Assembly: GCA_905221605.1 (NCBI GenBank) | Contig: CAJNDS010000100.1 | Span: 79,042-143,041, forward strand | Reading direction: 5' to 3' | DNA: 64,000 nt | Origin: Symbiodinium natans | Lineage: Eukaryota > Sar > Dinophyceae > Suessiales > Symbiodiniaceae | Shown: piece by piece, positions 53,461 to 64,000 of the stretch | Layout of the letters: every line of letters begins with the position of its first letter | Position numbering within the stretch: the first letter of the stretch is position 1 | Notes under the pieces: model-generated | Database searches by the model: none | The model's input: the letters and a program-made list of their open reading frames with translations, nothing else | Told to the model about the DNA's origin: nothing | Position numbers and translations under genes: made by a program

Positions 53461-53777
53461 AGCGCACCTAAACCCCTAAACCCCTAAACCCTAAACCCTG
53501 AAGCCCTAAACCCTACACCCTAAACCCCTAAACCCTAACTACCCATTGCTCAGCTTCCGGCATCAGAAAAGGCACCAGGGCCATGCTGGACTCCGCCTCA
53601 GGCGTCCGATGACGAAATCTGGGGGGAGGGCTTGGGGCTTGGGGCTTAGGTTTAGGGTTTAGGGTTTAGGGTTTAGGGTTTGGGGTTTGGGGTTCAGGGT
53701 TTAGGGTTTAGGCCTCAACCCTAAATCCTACGCCGTAAACCCTACACCCTAAGCCCTAAACCCTATAAACCCTAAAG
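53461..53777. repeat. Telomere-like tracts in alternating orientation
   Basis: CCCTAAA-type units (53461-53540), then TTTAGGG-type units (53637-53712), then CCCTAAA-type again (53716-53777), many degenerate. This makes two orientation switches in about 320 bases. Confidence 0.85.
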
Positions 53778-55606
53778 GTTCAGATCCCCAAAGTAGCGCT
53801 CGGAAACTCTGGACAAGAAGGGGCCCGGTTCATACCCCTGAAGCCTCGTCGGGTGCTAGGGCTTATGGGGGCTGCAAAGTTCATAAAAGTTGGGGTTTAT
53901 GGACCTTCCGAGCATCTCTGCTTGAAAAGGGCCAAGGGCTTGCCCACTAACACCTCGTAACCCAGTGACCCAACAGCCCTGGAAACCCAAACCATGGAAC
54001 CCTATAATCCTACTCTCCGAATCCTCAGTCCTACAACTACGGTATACTCCCAAACCTATTGCCTCCAAACCCCGGAACACTTGAAGCGTTTGCTACTCTA
54101 GGCCGAAGCTCTAAGAACCCTTCGACACCCTAGGAACTCTAGAAACTCCATAATCCCCGTAATCCCTCTGAGCCCTCGGACTCTATAACCCCTAAACCTC
54201 GAGCCGGCTCTCTTGGCTGCCAGCCATGACAGCCAGAACGTTGGGGTCGTTTGACAGGAGCCATCCCAACTTCCTACGAGTTCTCCAGGGTACGACAATC
54301 GGGCTTTCGAGCTTCGAGGACTCAGGGCTTTGAAGGCGCAGGGTTTCTGCCGAAGTTGATGGGGCTCAGGGCTCATGTGACTTTCGCGTGTTGGGGTCTC
54401 GGGCTCTCTCGCACAGAGGCCGGGCAGATGAGCCCCTGTTCGAACCAAGCCCATGCGCGAAATCTGATAAACCAGCAATGCCCTCACAGAGAACTAACCC
54501 CCCCCCCCTCCCGACCTGACTAATACAGCCCAAGCCAAAGCACGAAACACATCCACCTTGACCAACAAAACTAAAAAACCGAACATATTGCTACAACCAG
54601 CCAAACAAAGCGACCCTTCGAACCATCCAAAACACAAAGCACCTCCAAAACCCATACAATCCAAAATTTTACACTGCTCCCCAAATCAAAGCAACAATCC
54701 AAAGACACAGTGCCACATGCAAAAGCATCCAAACGGTGTGTCGGTTGATGATAGCTTATAATTTTACATCAAGTTCAAGCCTTTGCTATTGTGTGATATT
54801 TCAACCGATGTGCTGTGTTCTTAAACATTGTTCGCGTACATGAAATGCATGCATTACGTTTTCAACTGTGCACTGTGAAAGCGGGTATCGATTCACCTTC
54901 CTTGTCGGCCTCAGAGTGTTCTGATGTGCTTGTTGTAAACCGTACGTCAGCACTATTCTGCTTATGAACAAGCCCTTCCCCCACATATCCATATGAATCC
55001 TTAAGAGCTTCGGAAGGCTCGTGGGCCAGCAAGTCCAAACCCTGAGCCCTGAATCCTGCTACCCCCTCAACGCCGGCTCCTGCAAAAGAGGACGACCAGG
55101 AGTGAAGCTGGCACCTGGATCTTTTTGTCTCATAGAGTTTCAGGGTGTCAGGCAGCCTGAGAGCAGGATGGCTGGGCGGGAAATACATACGGGCTGGCAG
55201 GAACAGATCAGGAACCGGTGAGTAGGGCTACAGTTCAAGATTTAAGATTGGAGGTCTGGAGAATTCTTTTGGGGGGCAAGGCCTGCGTAGCCAGGTTTGC
55301 ACAAACGGAACCTTTTGGAACATGTTGCTTCTTTGGCTGCGCCGGGCCTGACCCCTTTTTCACATCCAAGCAGCCCTCGAAGCTTCAAGCTCGCTTCCCT
55401 AAACCCCAAAACCGTGAACCCTCAAACATCGGACTAGCCCACAGTTGGCCCATGAAACTCTACACCCTGTAAGAAAAGAAACATTTCGTAAATACATCCT
55501 CTTATGCCCGATAAGGGAAAGTACAAGCAACACTCCAAGGCCCTCGCCAGCCCTGATTCCCAAAGCCCACGCCTCACCCCCCCCCCCCCCCCCTCCCCAA
55601 AAAGAA

Positions 55607-55664
55607 CCCCTAAACCCTAAACCCTAAACCCTAAACCCTAAACCCTAAACCCTAAACCCTAACC
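55607..55664 (-). repeat. CCCTAAA array, eight units
   Basis: Perfect CCCTAAA heptamers. It faces the oppositely oriented array starting at 55750 across an 85-base GC-rich spacer. Confidence 0.95.
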
Positions 55665-55749
55665 AAGGAGGGCGCCGAGCCGAAGAGAGCTGAGGCAACG
55701 AGCGTCCGGAGAGTGCGGACCTCGGCGCGTAAGGCAAGGGTTTGTCTTG

Positions 55750-55862
55750 TTTCGGGTTTCGGGTTTCGGGTTTCGGGTTTCGGGTTTCGGGTTTCGGGTT
55801 TCGGGTTTCGGGTTTAGGGTTTAGGGTTTAGGGTTTAGGGTTTAGGGTTTAGGGTTTAGGGT
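55750..55862 (+). repeat. TTTCGGG array passing into TTTAGGG array
   Basis: About eight to nine perfect TTTCGGG heptamers are followed directly, in phase, by about seven perfect TTTAGGG heptamers. The change at one position is block-wise, not scattered. Confidence 0.95.
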
Positions 55863-56242
55863 AGTGTTTAGGCTTTGTGGGTTAGGGTTACGGGTTTTGA
55901 GTTTGGGGCTGCGGGCTTGGGGCTCTTGCAGGAGTCTGAAGGTTCAGGCTTTGTTGGCTAAAGGGACCTTACGGGTTCGGCAAGGAGTTAGGTCAAGTTT
56001 TTGGTGTTTGAAAGCTGTACATGCAATGCTGAGTACACTAAACTTGGAACCCCAGCAACAAAAATCATAAGTTTAGCGGTTTCTTGATTACTAGTATTAT
56101 TGTTTATAGTACTTCAAAAATGAAAAAATTTCCAAGTATCCCTGAGACAACGGGCAAAGTTTGGGAGGCTGGGGCAGTGAGCTGCCGGGCCTAGGAATTG
56201 AAGGCTCCGAGGCGCTAGGTCTCAGAGCTGCAGGCTGCAGCG

Positions 56243-56371
56243 AAGATTTAGGGGTTTAGGGGTTAGCGTTTATATGGTTTAGGGTTAGAGGGTTTAGGGT
56301 TTAGGGTTTAGGGTTTAGGGTTTAGGGTTAGAGGGTTTAGGGTTTAGGGGTTTAGGGGTTCAGGGGTTCCC
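56243..56371 (+). repeat. TTTAGGG array with interruptions
   Basis: About ten heptamers with single-base insertions (TTTAGGGG, TTAGAGGG) among perfect units. Confidence 0.9.
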
Positions 56372-56799
56372 TCTTGAAAGCCGGGCTGTTTCACATGGTT
56401 TTGTAGATTCAGCGCCAAAGGCCTTCATGAATTTCAAAGGCATGAATTCGGGAATCACAAGGGGCCTTGAAGGCCGAAGGCTTTATTAGGTTTCGAGATA
56501 TGGGGCACCCTTCCGCCCCACTTTGTTGATCAGAACTCAAACTACACAAAGCTGGGGTACTCCAAACCCAACCTCAAACCTCAATTCCTTGACCTTCACC
56601 CTGAGGATCTGGGACCCCGACCGCGGTATGGCTCACCTTTCCTGGCGGGCGACAGCGAATTGGAGTGGGCTGAGGTGATGCTGGGAATTTGAAGATGCCA
56701 TTTCTCCCCCAAAAAAAGACATATTTTAGAGAGTACTGCGATATGATGCACTGCCATCGCTCCACAAACTCTTGCTCCGCAGCTTCCAACTGTACAGTT

Positions 56800-57700
56800 A
56801 GCAGACTGCTCTACTTCTACAACTCGCAAACGTCTGACATATCTCCACTATCTCTGCAACCCTGAAATATGTTTGACAACTATGCGCTTCTGGGCACAAA
56901 AGTGGTTTGCCAGGTCCATACAACAAAACCTTCCCGGAACGTGTGTGGGCAAAATGCCGTGCATTGCTGCTACTGATTATCGCTCGACGTATGTTGCAGC
57001 ATTTGCCAAAATATTTGGTGTTGACGTGCCATCGCGAAACTTTCGCTAAGGTGTATGTTTCTATCCTGGTCACTCCACTCGACGCACAACAAATTAAGTT
57101 GGTCCCCGCGGAGATGATGAGCCTCAACAGCGAATCGGCTTTCAAGAGGACTTAAAATTTCAGCATATCCTCTTTCAACGGCGAGCATCCAAACGGAGCG
57201 ACCTCGACTTTCACGATGTCGGCACTGCACCATCCCCAGCCCACAGCAGCAATTCCACAACTGCAGCATGTCCCTGCAGCATGTCCCAGTGAAGCTGTAA
57301 ACATCAGAGCTGCGTTGCCCTCTTTGCGTTGACGATGTCCTTGCTGGCTACGGCCTTCAACAGGAAATCCACAAGCTCAGCACGCCGCTCAGCATCCAAT
57401 ATCAGAGTTGTGTAGCCTTTGTAGCCACACTTGCTGACAGTTGCAACGCTAGCACCGTCCTTCAAAACCGATTAGCGTGTCTGGTTCATCTGTGATCTTC
57501 AGGTGTAGCAGCGACAGTCGTGATCGTTGGCCAGCTCGAATACTGCGGACCTTCGAATTCAACAGCAGGTCTACAATGTCAGCATGTCAACATTCAGCTG
57601 CCAGCCTTCTACAGCGAATTGGCATTTGCAGCATGTCACTGTTGAGCTGCGAGCATCGGAGGTGTTTCGTAAGGACGTCGGATGGTTGATGGGTCTGCCA
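56800..57700 (-). pseudogene. Eroded ankyrin-repeat gene
   Basis: Minus-strand segments in shifting frames carry ankyrin signatures: HADIVDLLLNSKVR (about 57545-57586), YTTLILDAERRAELVDFLLK (about 57357-57420), GNAALMFTASLGHAA (about 57275-57320), VVELLLWAG (57235-57261) and GRSVWMLAVERGYAEIL (57157-57208). A 13-base block containing GGACATGCTGCA is duplicated at about 57270-57290. Frames change several times and stops intervene, so no continuous protein can be read. Some segments could be separate exons, but the density of breaks argues for decay. Ankyrin proteins are among the largest families in dinoflagellates. Confidence 0.65.
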
Positions 57701-58409
57701 GGCAATCAAGAAGACAGCAGAGTCTGCCCAAAGGCTCCACGAAGCCTGTGGCCCAAACCCCGCCACACAAAGCCCTTATGAAGGGGTGGAGCGAAACAAT
57801 ATTCGATGGAACGGCCCATTGGCCCAGAGCGAATGGTCTCGGACCAGCACATGGGCACATGATTAAAGTCTGTTGATTTCCTCGAGTGCTTCGATTCTGG
57901 CGCCGAAACTCCCCAGATGCTAGCAACCCTGAAAGCCCGAGCCCTAAGCTTGCTGCCAAATAGAGGGAAGCACTCAGCCGCTCCCCGAACAGGTCGGGCT
58001 GACCTGGCTCCTTGCCAGCGCAGTAGGCAGCCTCCAAAACTGTACAAGGACGGGCGATTAGGGCGCTTCATCCTTGAAGGGTCGTGGGGGGAATACAGAA
58101 AAAATTGTGGTCATCCTGGCAGGGCCAGGGCTTGAGTTGAGGGTTGCAGGGCAGCTTCAGGTTCAGAGTTGTCAAGGGATGTAGGGCTGAGGCGGTTGTG
58201 GGGTCTCAAACGCAGCATGCTTGAGAACGACCCACCGCCCATCCCCAAATCTTCAACCTCATGATTCCCCAATTTCAGTGAAGCGTTGCGACGTTGCGAC
58301 GGGGAGCCAGCAGTGGCGGCAGAAACGCTTGCGCCGCCCAGCTCAGCGGATTGCCTCGGCGGGGGGGAGGGCGTGTGGAAGGGAGGGACGGCGGAGGTGA
58401 AATAATAAT

Positions 58410-58479
58410 GATTATTTTTCGTTACTATGACTATTGCTATTACATTGTCATAGTCATAGTAGCAAAATCACTAATAATC
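58410..58479. repeat. Imperfect inverted repeat
   Basis: Left arm 58410-58433 and right arm 58451-58479 pair over about 20 bases, with a perfect core ACTATGACTA/TAGTCATAGT. AT-rich, no adjacent gene. Confidence 0.7.
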
Positions 58480-59266
58480 GTAATATTCACAACCCGAGAT
58501 GCTGAGGCCTCAACGCTGAAGCCTAGCATTCACAGCACTATTGGTTTGGGACTTCAGGATGAGGCGGCAGAGACCGGGCGACGGTGCAAAACCCTAAACC
58601 CCCAAACCAGTAGAGAATCTAAAAAGCTCGGCGTTGTAGCTGGAAGAAGGGGATGCGCTTACCATCGAGTGCATGTCCAAAATGTTAAAAAAAAAACCAT
58701 GGACCTGGCTTTTTGCTAAGGCACGTTCAATCTGGCAAAGAAGTTGCAGCACAGGCGCCGAGAGCCACCGCAGAGAGCAGGAAGAGCGTCTGGAAGAGCT
58801 GATGCCCCGCTGCCTTGTCTGCAAAAGAAGGGAACCGAATGTCGTCCTAAACCCTCAAACACGAGACCCATGAAGTGGCACACCCCTTGCCGCCTGAATG
58901 TGGAGATTGTAGGCTGCCAGTAGAAGGAAAACCATGGTCGTTGAGCCCTGCAATTCATATACGACCCTAGAACCCTAAAACCTCGTGAGCCCCACTGCCA
59001 TGCTTAGTACACAACTTCTGAGACTTCTCTCACATGACAAGCCTAGGGGGCACCCCGAACTCCCAAGATAGAAACCCTATAACCCTAAAGGCCTGACTCC
59101 CTTCTCCGGGCTTCCGGCCGCTGCTGTCCCCAGGCTACAGGCCGCGGTCTGCGCGTGTGTTCAGTGGTTCGGGGCTCAGGGTTCAGGATGTTCTCTGACC
59201 TGGTCTCGCTGAAGACTGAGTCGGCAACTAGGTGCTGGGCCTGTGCGTGTAGAACTTTCATAGCTT

Positions 59267-59340
59267 TAACCCTGAGCCCTGAGCCCTGAGCCCTGAGCCC
59301 TGAGCCCTGAGCCCTGAGCCCGAAACCCTGAACCCTAAAC
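59267..59340 (-). repeat. Variant telomere-like array, CCCTGAG units
   Basis: About eight tandem CCCTGAG heptamers (a double variant of CCCTAAA) end in CCCGAAA, CCCTGAA and CCCTAAA. Confidence 0.9.
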
Positions 59341-60354
59341 TCCGAGTAACCCCGGAAAAAGCAACAAGGGGGCTCCGAGAAGCGCTTTGTACATGTACAC
59401 GTATACGTATATGTACACACACATACCGTTGATGTAGGCGCATATCCAGCGATTCTTAACTTACGGGGTTGGTATGCTTTCTGGAAAGAAATGAGTAAGT
59501 CACAAACGCTGGCTAGTGTACCCAGTGCGTCTTGGTGTGTGCATATAGGCGTACACAGGTGTCTGTAGTTGCGAAACGGTGTGCTGCCTCGCTCCCTGCG
59601 TCTGCCATCCTTTTTTGGATGCTTGCACGTTTCCGGTCGAATCATGGGTATGGAATCGCGTGGTGCTGGCATCGAGTCAGGTATTCGTGCTTCGCTCGTG
59701 CGATGGAGAAAACGGCTGTGATTGCACAGTATGTGCAGACTGCACCTCTTCCTGAACTCATTTGAGCGAATGCGGGGTGGAGGTGGGTGCTACTAGTACT
59801 GCCGCTGCTCCTTCAAGCAGCAGATAGGCAGAGCATGAGTAAGCAACAAGAAATCACGCAACCATCAGCTCACCCGGGAAGCCCTAAAAATGTCGACAAA
59901 GGGATACACGTGGCCAGGGAAATGCTGCCCCTCTTGTCGTTCTTGTTGACCGTATCTTGCATGATGCCAGAAAGCAGTCAGTGCAAACAGCTCTTGCCAT
60001 GGTTCCTAGCCCGCAGAAGAGTTTGGGGTCTACGAATTCTAGGCTCTGGGCAGGGAGGTGTGCAGCCTGTCATCTCCGGATCCTACAACTATCGCATTCA
60101 TGCACTCTTGTGCACTCAAGAAATACAGCTGGTGCTCCAGGACAAGGCCAAACGATGGATCAATTCTTGAGCTACAGGCAATAAGATAATGCCGATGCTG
60201 GGAGCTTGGGGCTGTTGCAGTGGGACTCGTAGTAATTCAGGGGTCCGGGCTTGGGATTTTTGAGTACGATGATGACTATGTTAGTGGTCGGCAAGAGGGT
60301 GACCCAATGGCATTTGCCGATGTGTCGAAGACCAAACCATACCAAACTTGACAT

Positions 60355-60391
60355 AATACCAATAATATTGAAAAAACATATTATTAGTATT
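60355..60391. repeat. AT-rich hairpin, 14-bp arms
   Basis: Arms 60355-60368 and 60378-60391 match as reverse complements at 13 of 14 positions with a nine-base A-rich loop. Confidence 0.7.
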
Positions 60392-61639
60392 ATAGTATTG
60401 ATAATGATAATGTTCCTCGCTCCTCATCCTTGGTCCCAGTGGGCTCCGGCCGTTCCAAACTTTCCGGGCGTCTGCTGGCTCTTTGCAGGATGCAAGAAGG
60501 CCTTCCAACCCTATCAAGCCTCTGCCCTTTGGATTTGGGGTTGCCATGGGCGCTGCGATGCGCTGTGCCTTGCAAGTTCTTAGTTTTGGTCTTCAGGTTT
60601 CGTGGCAACTGAGCGAGGTCACGGTCTTCTCCAGATCCCTAGCTTGGGGTCGGTCACAAGATGTCCAATTACTTCAGTGCTGAGACACACCCCGACTCAA
60701 GAACTCACGCACCTTGGTCATCCCTTGCCAAGGATGGGCGTTAGCAAAAACATGCTGAACAGGTTCTCATGGGTAAGGGGATATTGGTCCTTTCATCGCA
60801 GTCCGAGTATTTCCAAAACCCCAACTAAAAGGATTAATTAAGAGCCAGAGCCCCTGAAAAGCCTGGTCACCACTGAGCCATTTGCCACATGGCAGGTCTC
60901 TTGACTCCAGGGCTTCAGAAACAAGGAGGACACGGGGATACTTTTGGGGTTCTGGGAGGGTCGTATTTCGGAACATCTTTCAGAAGGCTTAAAGGGGCAA
61001 CCTAGACTAGCTACTTTACACCCAAGCAAGGCTTGGGACGAATCGTAGGCTGAGGAGCTCCGAAGTTGCAAGCTCCATGCGTAAGGGGCCGAAGGGGTAA
61101 GAGTCACCTTGTGGGGTACAGCGCCTGTGCATACTGCGTTACCCCAGACCCCAAAGTGGCCCAAGAACCAAACCAACAAACAAAAAGAGTGCGTGTGTGT
61201 GTGTGTATACACATATGGTCAGTTTTCTAAATTCTGGTCCTTTTTTGGGTACCCTAAATAAGAGGGCGCCTTCCAAAAGGGAGCTTATTGTAGTGAGGTG
61301 ACCATACATAATACATAGAAACATTAAAATACAGAAATAAGTAAAAATGAATATATATATATATATAGTTTTATCATATCTAGCCGCCGACCCCCGCTGG
61401 AGGCGTTGGTGAAGACCCATTCTGGGTCATCCGGCCATCGCCCCACCTTGTATGGCAACGTCAGCACCGCCCCCACCATCTGCATTTCATGGCGCCCACC
61501 GCCCCCTGGTCCAGTGCGGAGCACGGCTAGCCTAAAGGCTTGCCTTTATGCGGGCGCAGCCCGTGCCGCCGACCCGCCCTGAAAATGGCATGTCTCCTTG
61601 CATGAGGCTCCGGGGGGAGCCCCGGGAGGGCTCCGAGCG

Positions 61640-63540
61640 GGGTCCCAAGCGCGAATGCGTGGAAGTGCCGAAAACATCGAAAATACCATGTGTTTTTTGC
61701 GTTATTGGAGGGCCGCCAAACGCCCTGGAGGGCTCATGATGCGTGACCCGGCGCGCATCATCGACCCTGCTTTTTAACGTTGGGCGAACATGCGAAAAAA
61801 GACCTTATACGGGTACCCCCCCCCCCCCCCCAACAGGCGCGAGCATTCATGAGATCAGCGACCTGCCCCCCGTTCCACAGAGGGTTGTTTTTCGTGTGTT
61901 TCGACACACACCTCCTTTCGGGGCACTGCCGCGCCTCCACGGTGAGCATCATTGACACCCAAGGCCTCGGGGGCGTCAGCCGACGCCCGCGAGACGCACC
62001 CACGGGTGCGCCTCATGAGCCCTTCATTTCTCCGGGGCCCTCGGGTCCCAGCTCCGGAGCCTCGGCTGATGCTCATGAGGGCCTCGCTGATGCTCATGAT
62101 GCTCGCTTCGGGGGGGCGTCCGAGGGGCCGGAAACGCGGTAAATACCGTGTTTTTTGCGTGTTGCGCGAAAAACTGTTCAAAAACTCCTCGTTATGGCTG
62201 CCGTGTATGCACGCAGCGCCAAACCTCGGAGAAAGCATGTTTTTCTCGAGAAAACCTTGGTTTCGTCGTGCTTTTGGGCGTGTTTCGCGACTTTCGGCCC
62301 CCACCCCCAAGCCACTGATGCCAATGATGCTGTTGCGAGCGCTCGCGTGCACGTGCGACGCAGAGGATTATGTGTAGGGTTTCGGCTGTCGCTTCCTGTT
62401 CTTTCTTCTCTTCTGCTTCCTGTTCATTGTTTTGTTCTTATTCTTTTTCTTTTTATTCCTTGTCTTCTTCTTTTTGTTCCTTCTTTTTGTTCTTCTTCTT
62501 TCCCTTCTTCTTCTTCTTATTGTTATTCATTTTCCCTTTCTTCTTGCTATTATTCTTTCTTTTCTTTTGTTCTTCTTCTTTTCCTTCTTCTTTTTTTATT
62601 ATTCTTCTGATTCTTTTTCTTTCTTTTCTTATTATTCCTTTTCTTCTTCTTCTTCGTCTTCTTCTTACATTCTTCTTTATTTTCTTCTTCTTCTTATGTT
62701 TCTTATTTTTCTTATTCTTCTTATTTCTCTTCTTCTTTTTCTTACTTTACCCTTTATTATTGTTATTCTTCTGTCTTTTCTTTTATTCTTTTTATTCTTT
62801 TGTTGTTCTTTTGTCTTTTCTTTTCTTATTCTTCTGTTTCTTCTTCTTTCCTTTCTTCTTCTTCTGTTTCTTCTTCTTTCTCTTCTTCTTATTTTCTTAT
62901 TATTTCTTTTCTTCTTCTTTTTCTTCTTATTTTATTCTTCCTCTTTCTCTTCTTCTTCTGTTTTTCTTTTTCCCTTTCTTCTTGATTGCGTCCCGACTCC
63001 CTGCGCCCCCGAAACCCCTAAACCCAAACCTGAGTTTCAGCTTTCAGACGGCCAGGCCGGCCCGTGCCGCAAGGCCTGTAGATTAATCCGACGCCGTGGT
63101 CCGAGTGTGAGGGCCAGCACTAGCTTTAGCTACCCTGGGGCGCGTCATACGTCGCCGACCCGGTTGGCTCGCCAACATCCGGCTCCAAATTCGGCTTCCA
63201 AAGGGCATCATGTTTCAAGTACTTTTTTTTATCGCGAGCAACACGCTGTTCCCCACCGAAATTGGGCTCCTGGACGCATTTTTTGGGTGCCCACGGGGGG
63301 TTCCAAAAACGACCCGGAGAGCATCATCGACTCTATTTTATAATTTTTGCCGAAGACGCGTTGTTGATGTTTTTTTGGAGGGCATGGGCCATCCCAAAGG
63401 ACCCCCACAAGAGCGCGCATCATCAGCATCAGCGGGTTGGGTCTCGGGTTTCGGATGCGACTGAGAGCTTTCAAAAAACGCAGAAAAAAACACTGTAAAT
63501 TCCATGGTTTTCGTGCTGTTACGGACCTTTCCGTTTTGAG
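61640..63540. repeat. Diverged long repeats around a pyrimidine tract
   Basis: Similar blocks recur near 61670-61700, 62140-62160 and 63475-63510 (AAATACCATGTGTTTTTTGCG-like) and near 61750 and 63320 (CCCGG..AGCATCATCGAC-like). Motifs with GCTGATGCTCATGA also repeat near 62065-62100. They look like several copies of one old repeat, too diverged to delimit by eye. Confidence 0.45.
62395..62985 (+). repeat. Polypyrimidine tract, about 590 bp
   Basis: Nearly pure T and C (TTC, TTCTT and TTTTC units) with sparse A and G. Predicted Phe/Leu/Ser-rich frames up to 300 codons are artefacts of composition. Confidence 0.95.
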
Positions 63541-64000
63541 GCCGGCATGTGCCCCCATAAGGCAGTGCGCATCAGCAGCATCAGCGGTTCCTGTGGGGGG
63601 AACCCCTGCATACGACTGCGTGCGCGCGCGGAAAAAGCACCAGTTCCCGCGCGTGCGCGCGGGCCTTGTGGTTGTTGTTGTGGTTGTTGTTGTTATCCCT
63701 TCCCCCTAATGTTAAAAGGCCCCCCCCTCTCCCCCCCCCCCCTGTATAAAAACCCCCAAATGGCTTTTGGTATTACGGGGGGGTTCGTATCGTTTGTCCG
63801 AAAAGCCAGCCCGTCCTAACAGACAGCTCACAGACAGCTAAGTGCCGCGAAATGACTGGGAGGGAAGGGAGGGCTGGGGGGGGGGCGAGGGCCCGGGGGC
63901 TTACAGGGCGAGGAACGGAGCCAATTATGCTCGTGATGCCTCTGTCGGAGGAGGCTTGTGAGGGTTTTTTCCGGCTCAAGGAGCTTGTCTTGTGCGCGCG
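62986..64000. other. Non-coding end of window
   Basis: Diverged repeat copies up to about 63540, a TTG/GTG microsatellite at 63668-63697 and poly-C/poly-G runs (63721-63742, 63776-63783, 63874-63888). No gene recognised. Confidence 0.5.

Larger units (their letters stand above)
51330..57149. other. Mostly non-coding stretch with large telomere-like tracts
   Basis: Apart from arrays at 53461-53540, 53637-53777, 55607-55862 and 56243-56371 I see nothing definite. A minus-strand frame at 51496-51711 is mildly protein-like without a motif. Poly-C runs occur at about 51435-51450 and 55570-55590. Confidence 0.45.
57701..62394. other. Mostly non-coding stretch
   Basis: Inverted repeats at 58410-58479 and 60355-60391, a CCCTGAG array at 59267-59340, TG/TA microsatellites at 61192-61210 and 61351-61366, and a poly-C run at 61818-61832. 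No gene recognised. From about 61640 it enters a family of diverged repeats. Confidence 0.45.

Noticed and set aside
62370-63343. Phe/Leu/Ser-rich frames of 238 and 303 codons
   Set aside because: Pure composition effect of the polypyrimidine tract, open in several frames at once.

Overview
The window looks like nuclear DNA of a dinoflagellate, possibly a Symbiodiniaceae-type alga. This is inferred from three things: very low gene density, dozens of interstitial TTTAGGG/CCCTAAA tracts and degenerate derivatives on both strands, and short exon-like fragments of families common in these algae (ubiquitin-like plus SMI1/KNR4, ankyrin repeats, a multi-exon SAM methyltransferase). No rRNA, tRNA, spliced-leader RNA gene or CRISPR array was recognised. 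One 100-base assembly gap lies at 46401-46500.

The dominant object is a complete, apparently intact giant Ty1/copia-type LTR retrotransposon on the minus strand, 28954-41351 (12.4 kb). It has identical 143-bp LTRs (TG...CA), a 5-bp target-site duplication (TATCC), a primer-binding site that resembles a half-tRNA (anticodon-loop) primer, a polypurine tract, a gag-protease ORF (1056 aa) and a pol ORF (2875 aa). Pol carries integrase, reverse transcriptase and RNase H. It then continues for about 1,500 residues with cargo not typical of copia: a 2-oxoglutarate/Fe(II) dioxygenase-like domain (HxDxxN ... H ... R), an SGNH-hydrolase-like domain, a Tpt1/KptA-like RNA 2'-phosphotransferase domain, a zinc ribbon and an unrecognised C-terminal domain. 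Eleven tiny hairpins, mostly GAAA-loop in the sense strand, are scattered through the element, ten of them within translated sequence. This element is the best candidate for an undescribed system.

Layout: 1-20.5 kb is mostly non-coding with telomere-like tracts and microsatellites, plus a protein-like remnant at 18.6-18.9 kb. A UBL-SMI1 exon lies at 20.6-21.0 kb. A five-segment SAM methyltransferase gene lies at 24.26-25.32 kb, with a telomere-like tract inside an apparent intron. The retrotransposon occupies 28.95-41.35 kb. A 360-bp TAG microsatellite lies at 42.7-43.0 kb. From 45.2 to 51.3 kb there is a C-rich minisatellite, the assembly gap, an AT-rich inverted repeat and a 2.28-kb tandem duplication containing a ~190-bp satellite. 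From 51.3 to 61.5 kb is sparse DNA with large telomere-like tracts and an eroded ankyrin gene. From 61.6 kb to the end are diverged repeats around a 600-bp polypyrimidine tract.

Reading frames, motifs, LTRs, duplications and hairpins were read directly from the sequence. Domain names rest on motif recognition without any database search. Functions of the cargo domains are hypotheses.
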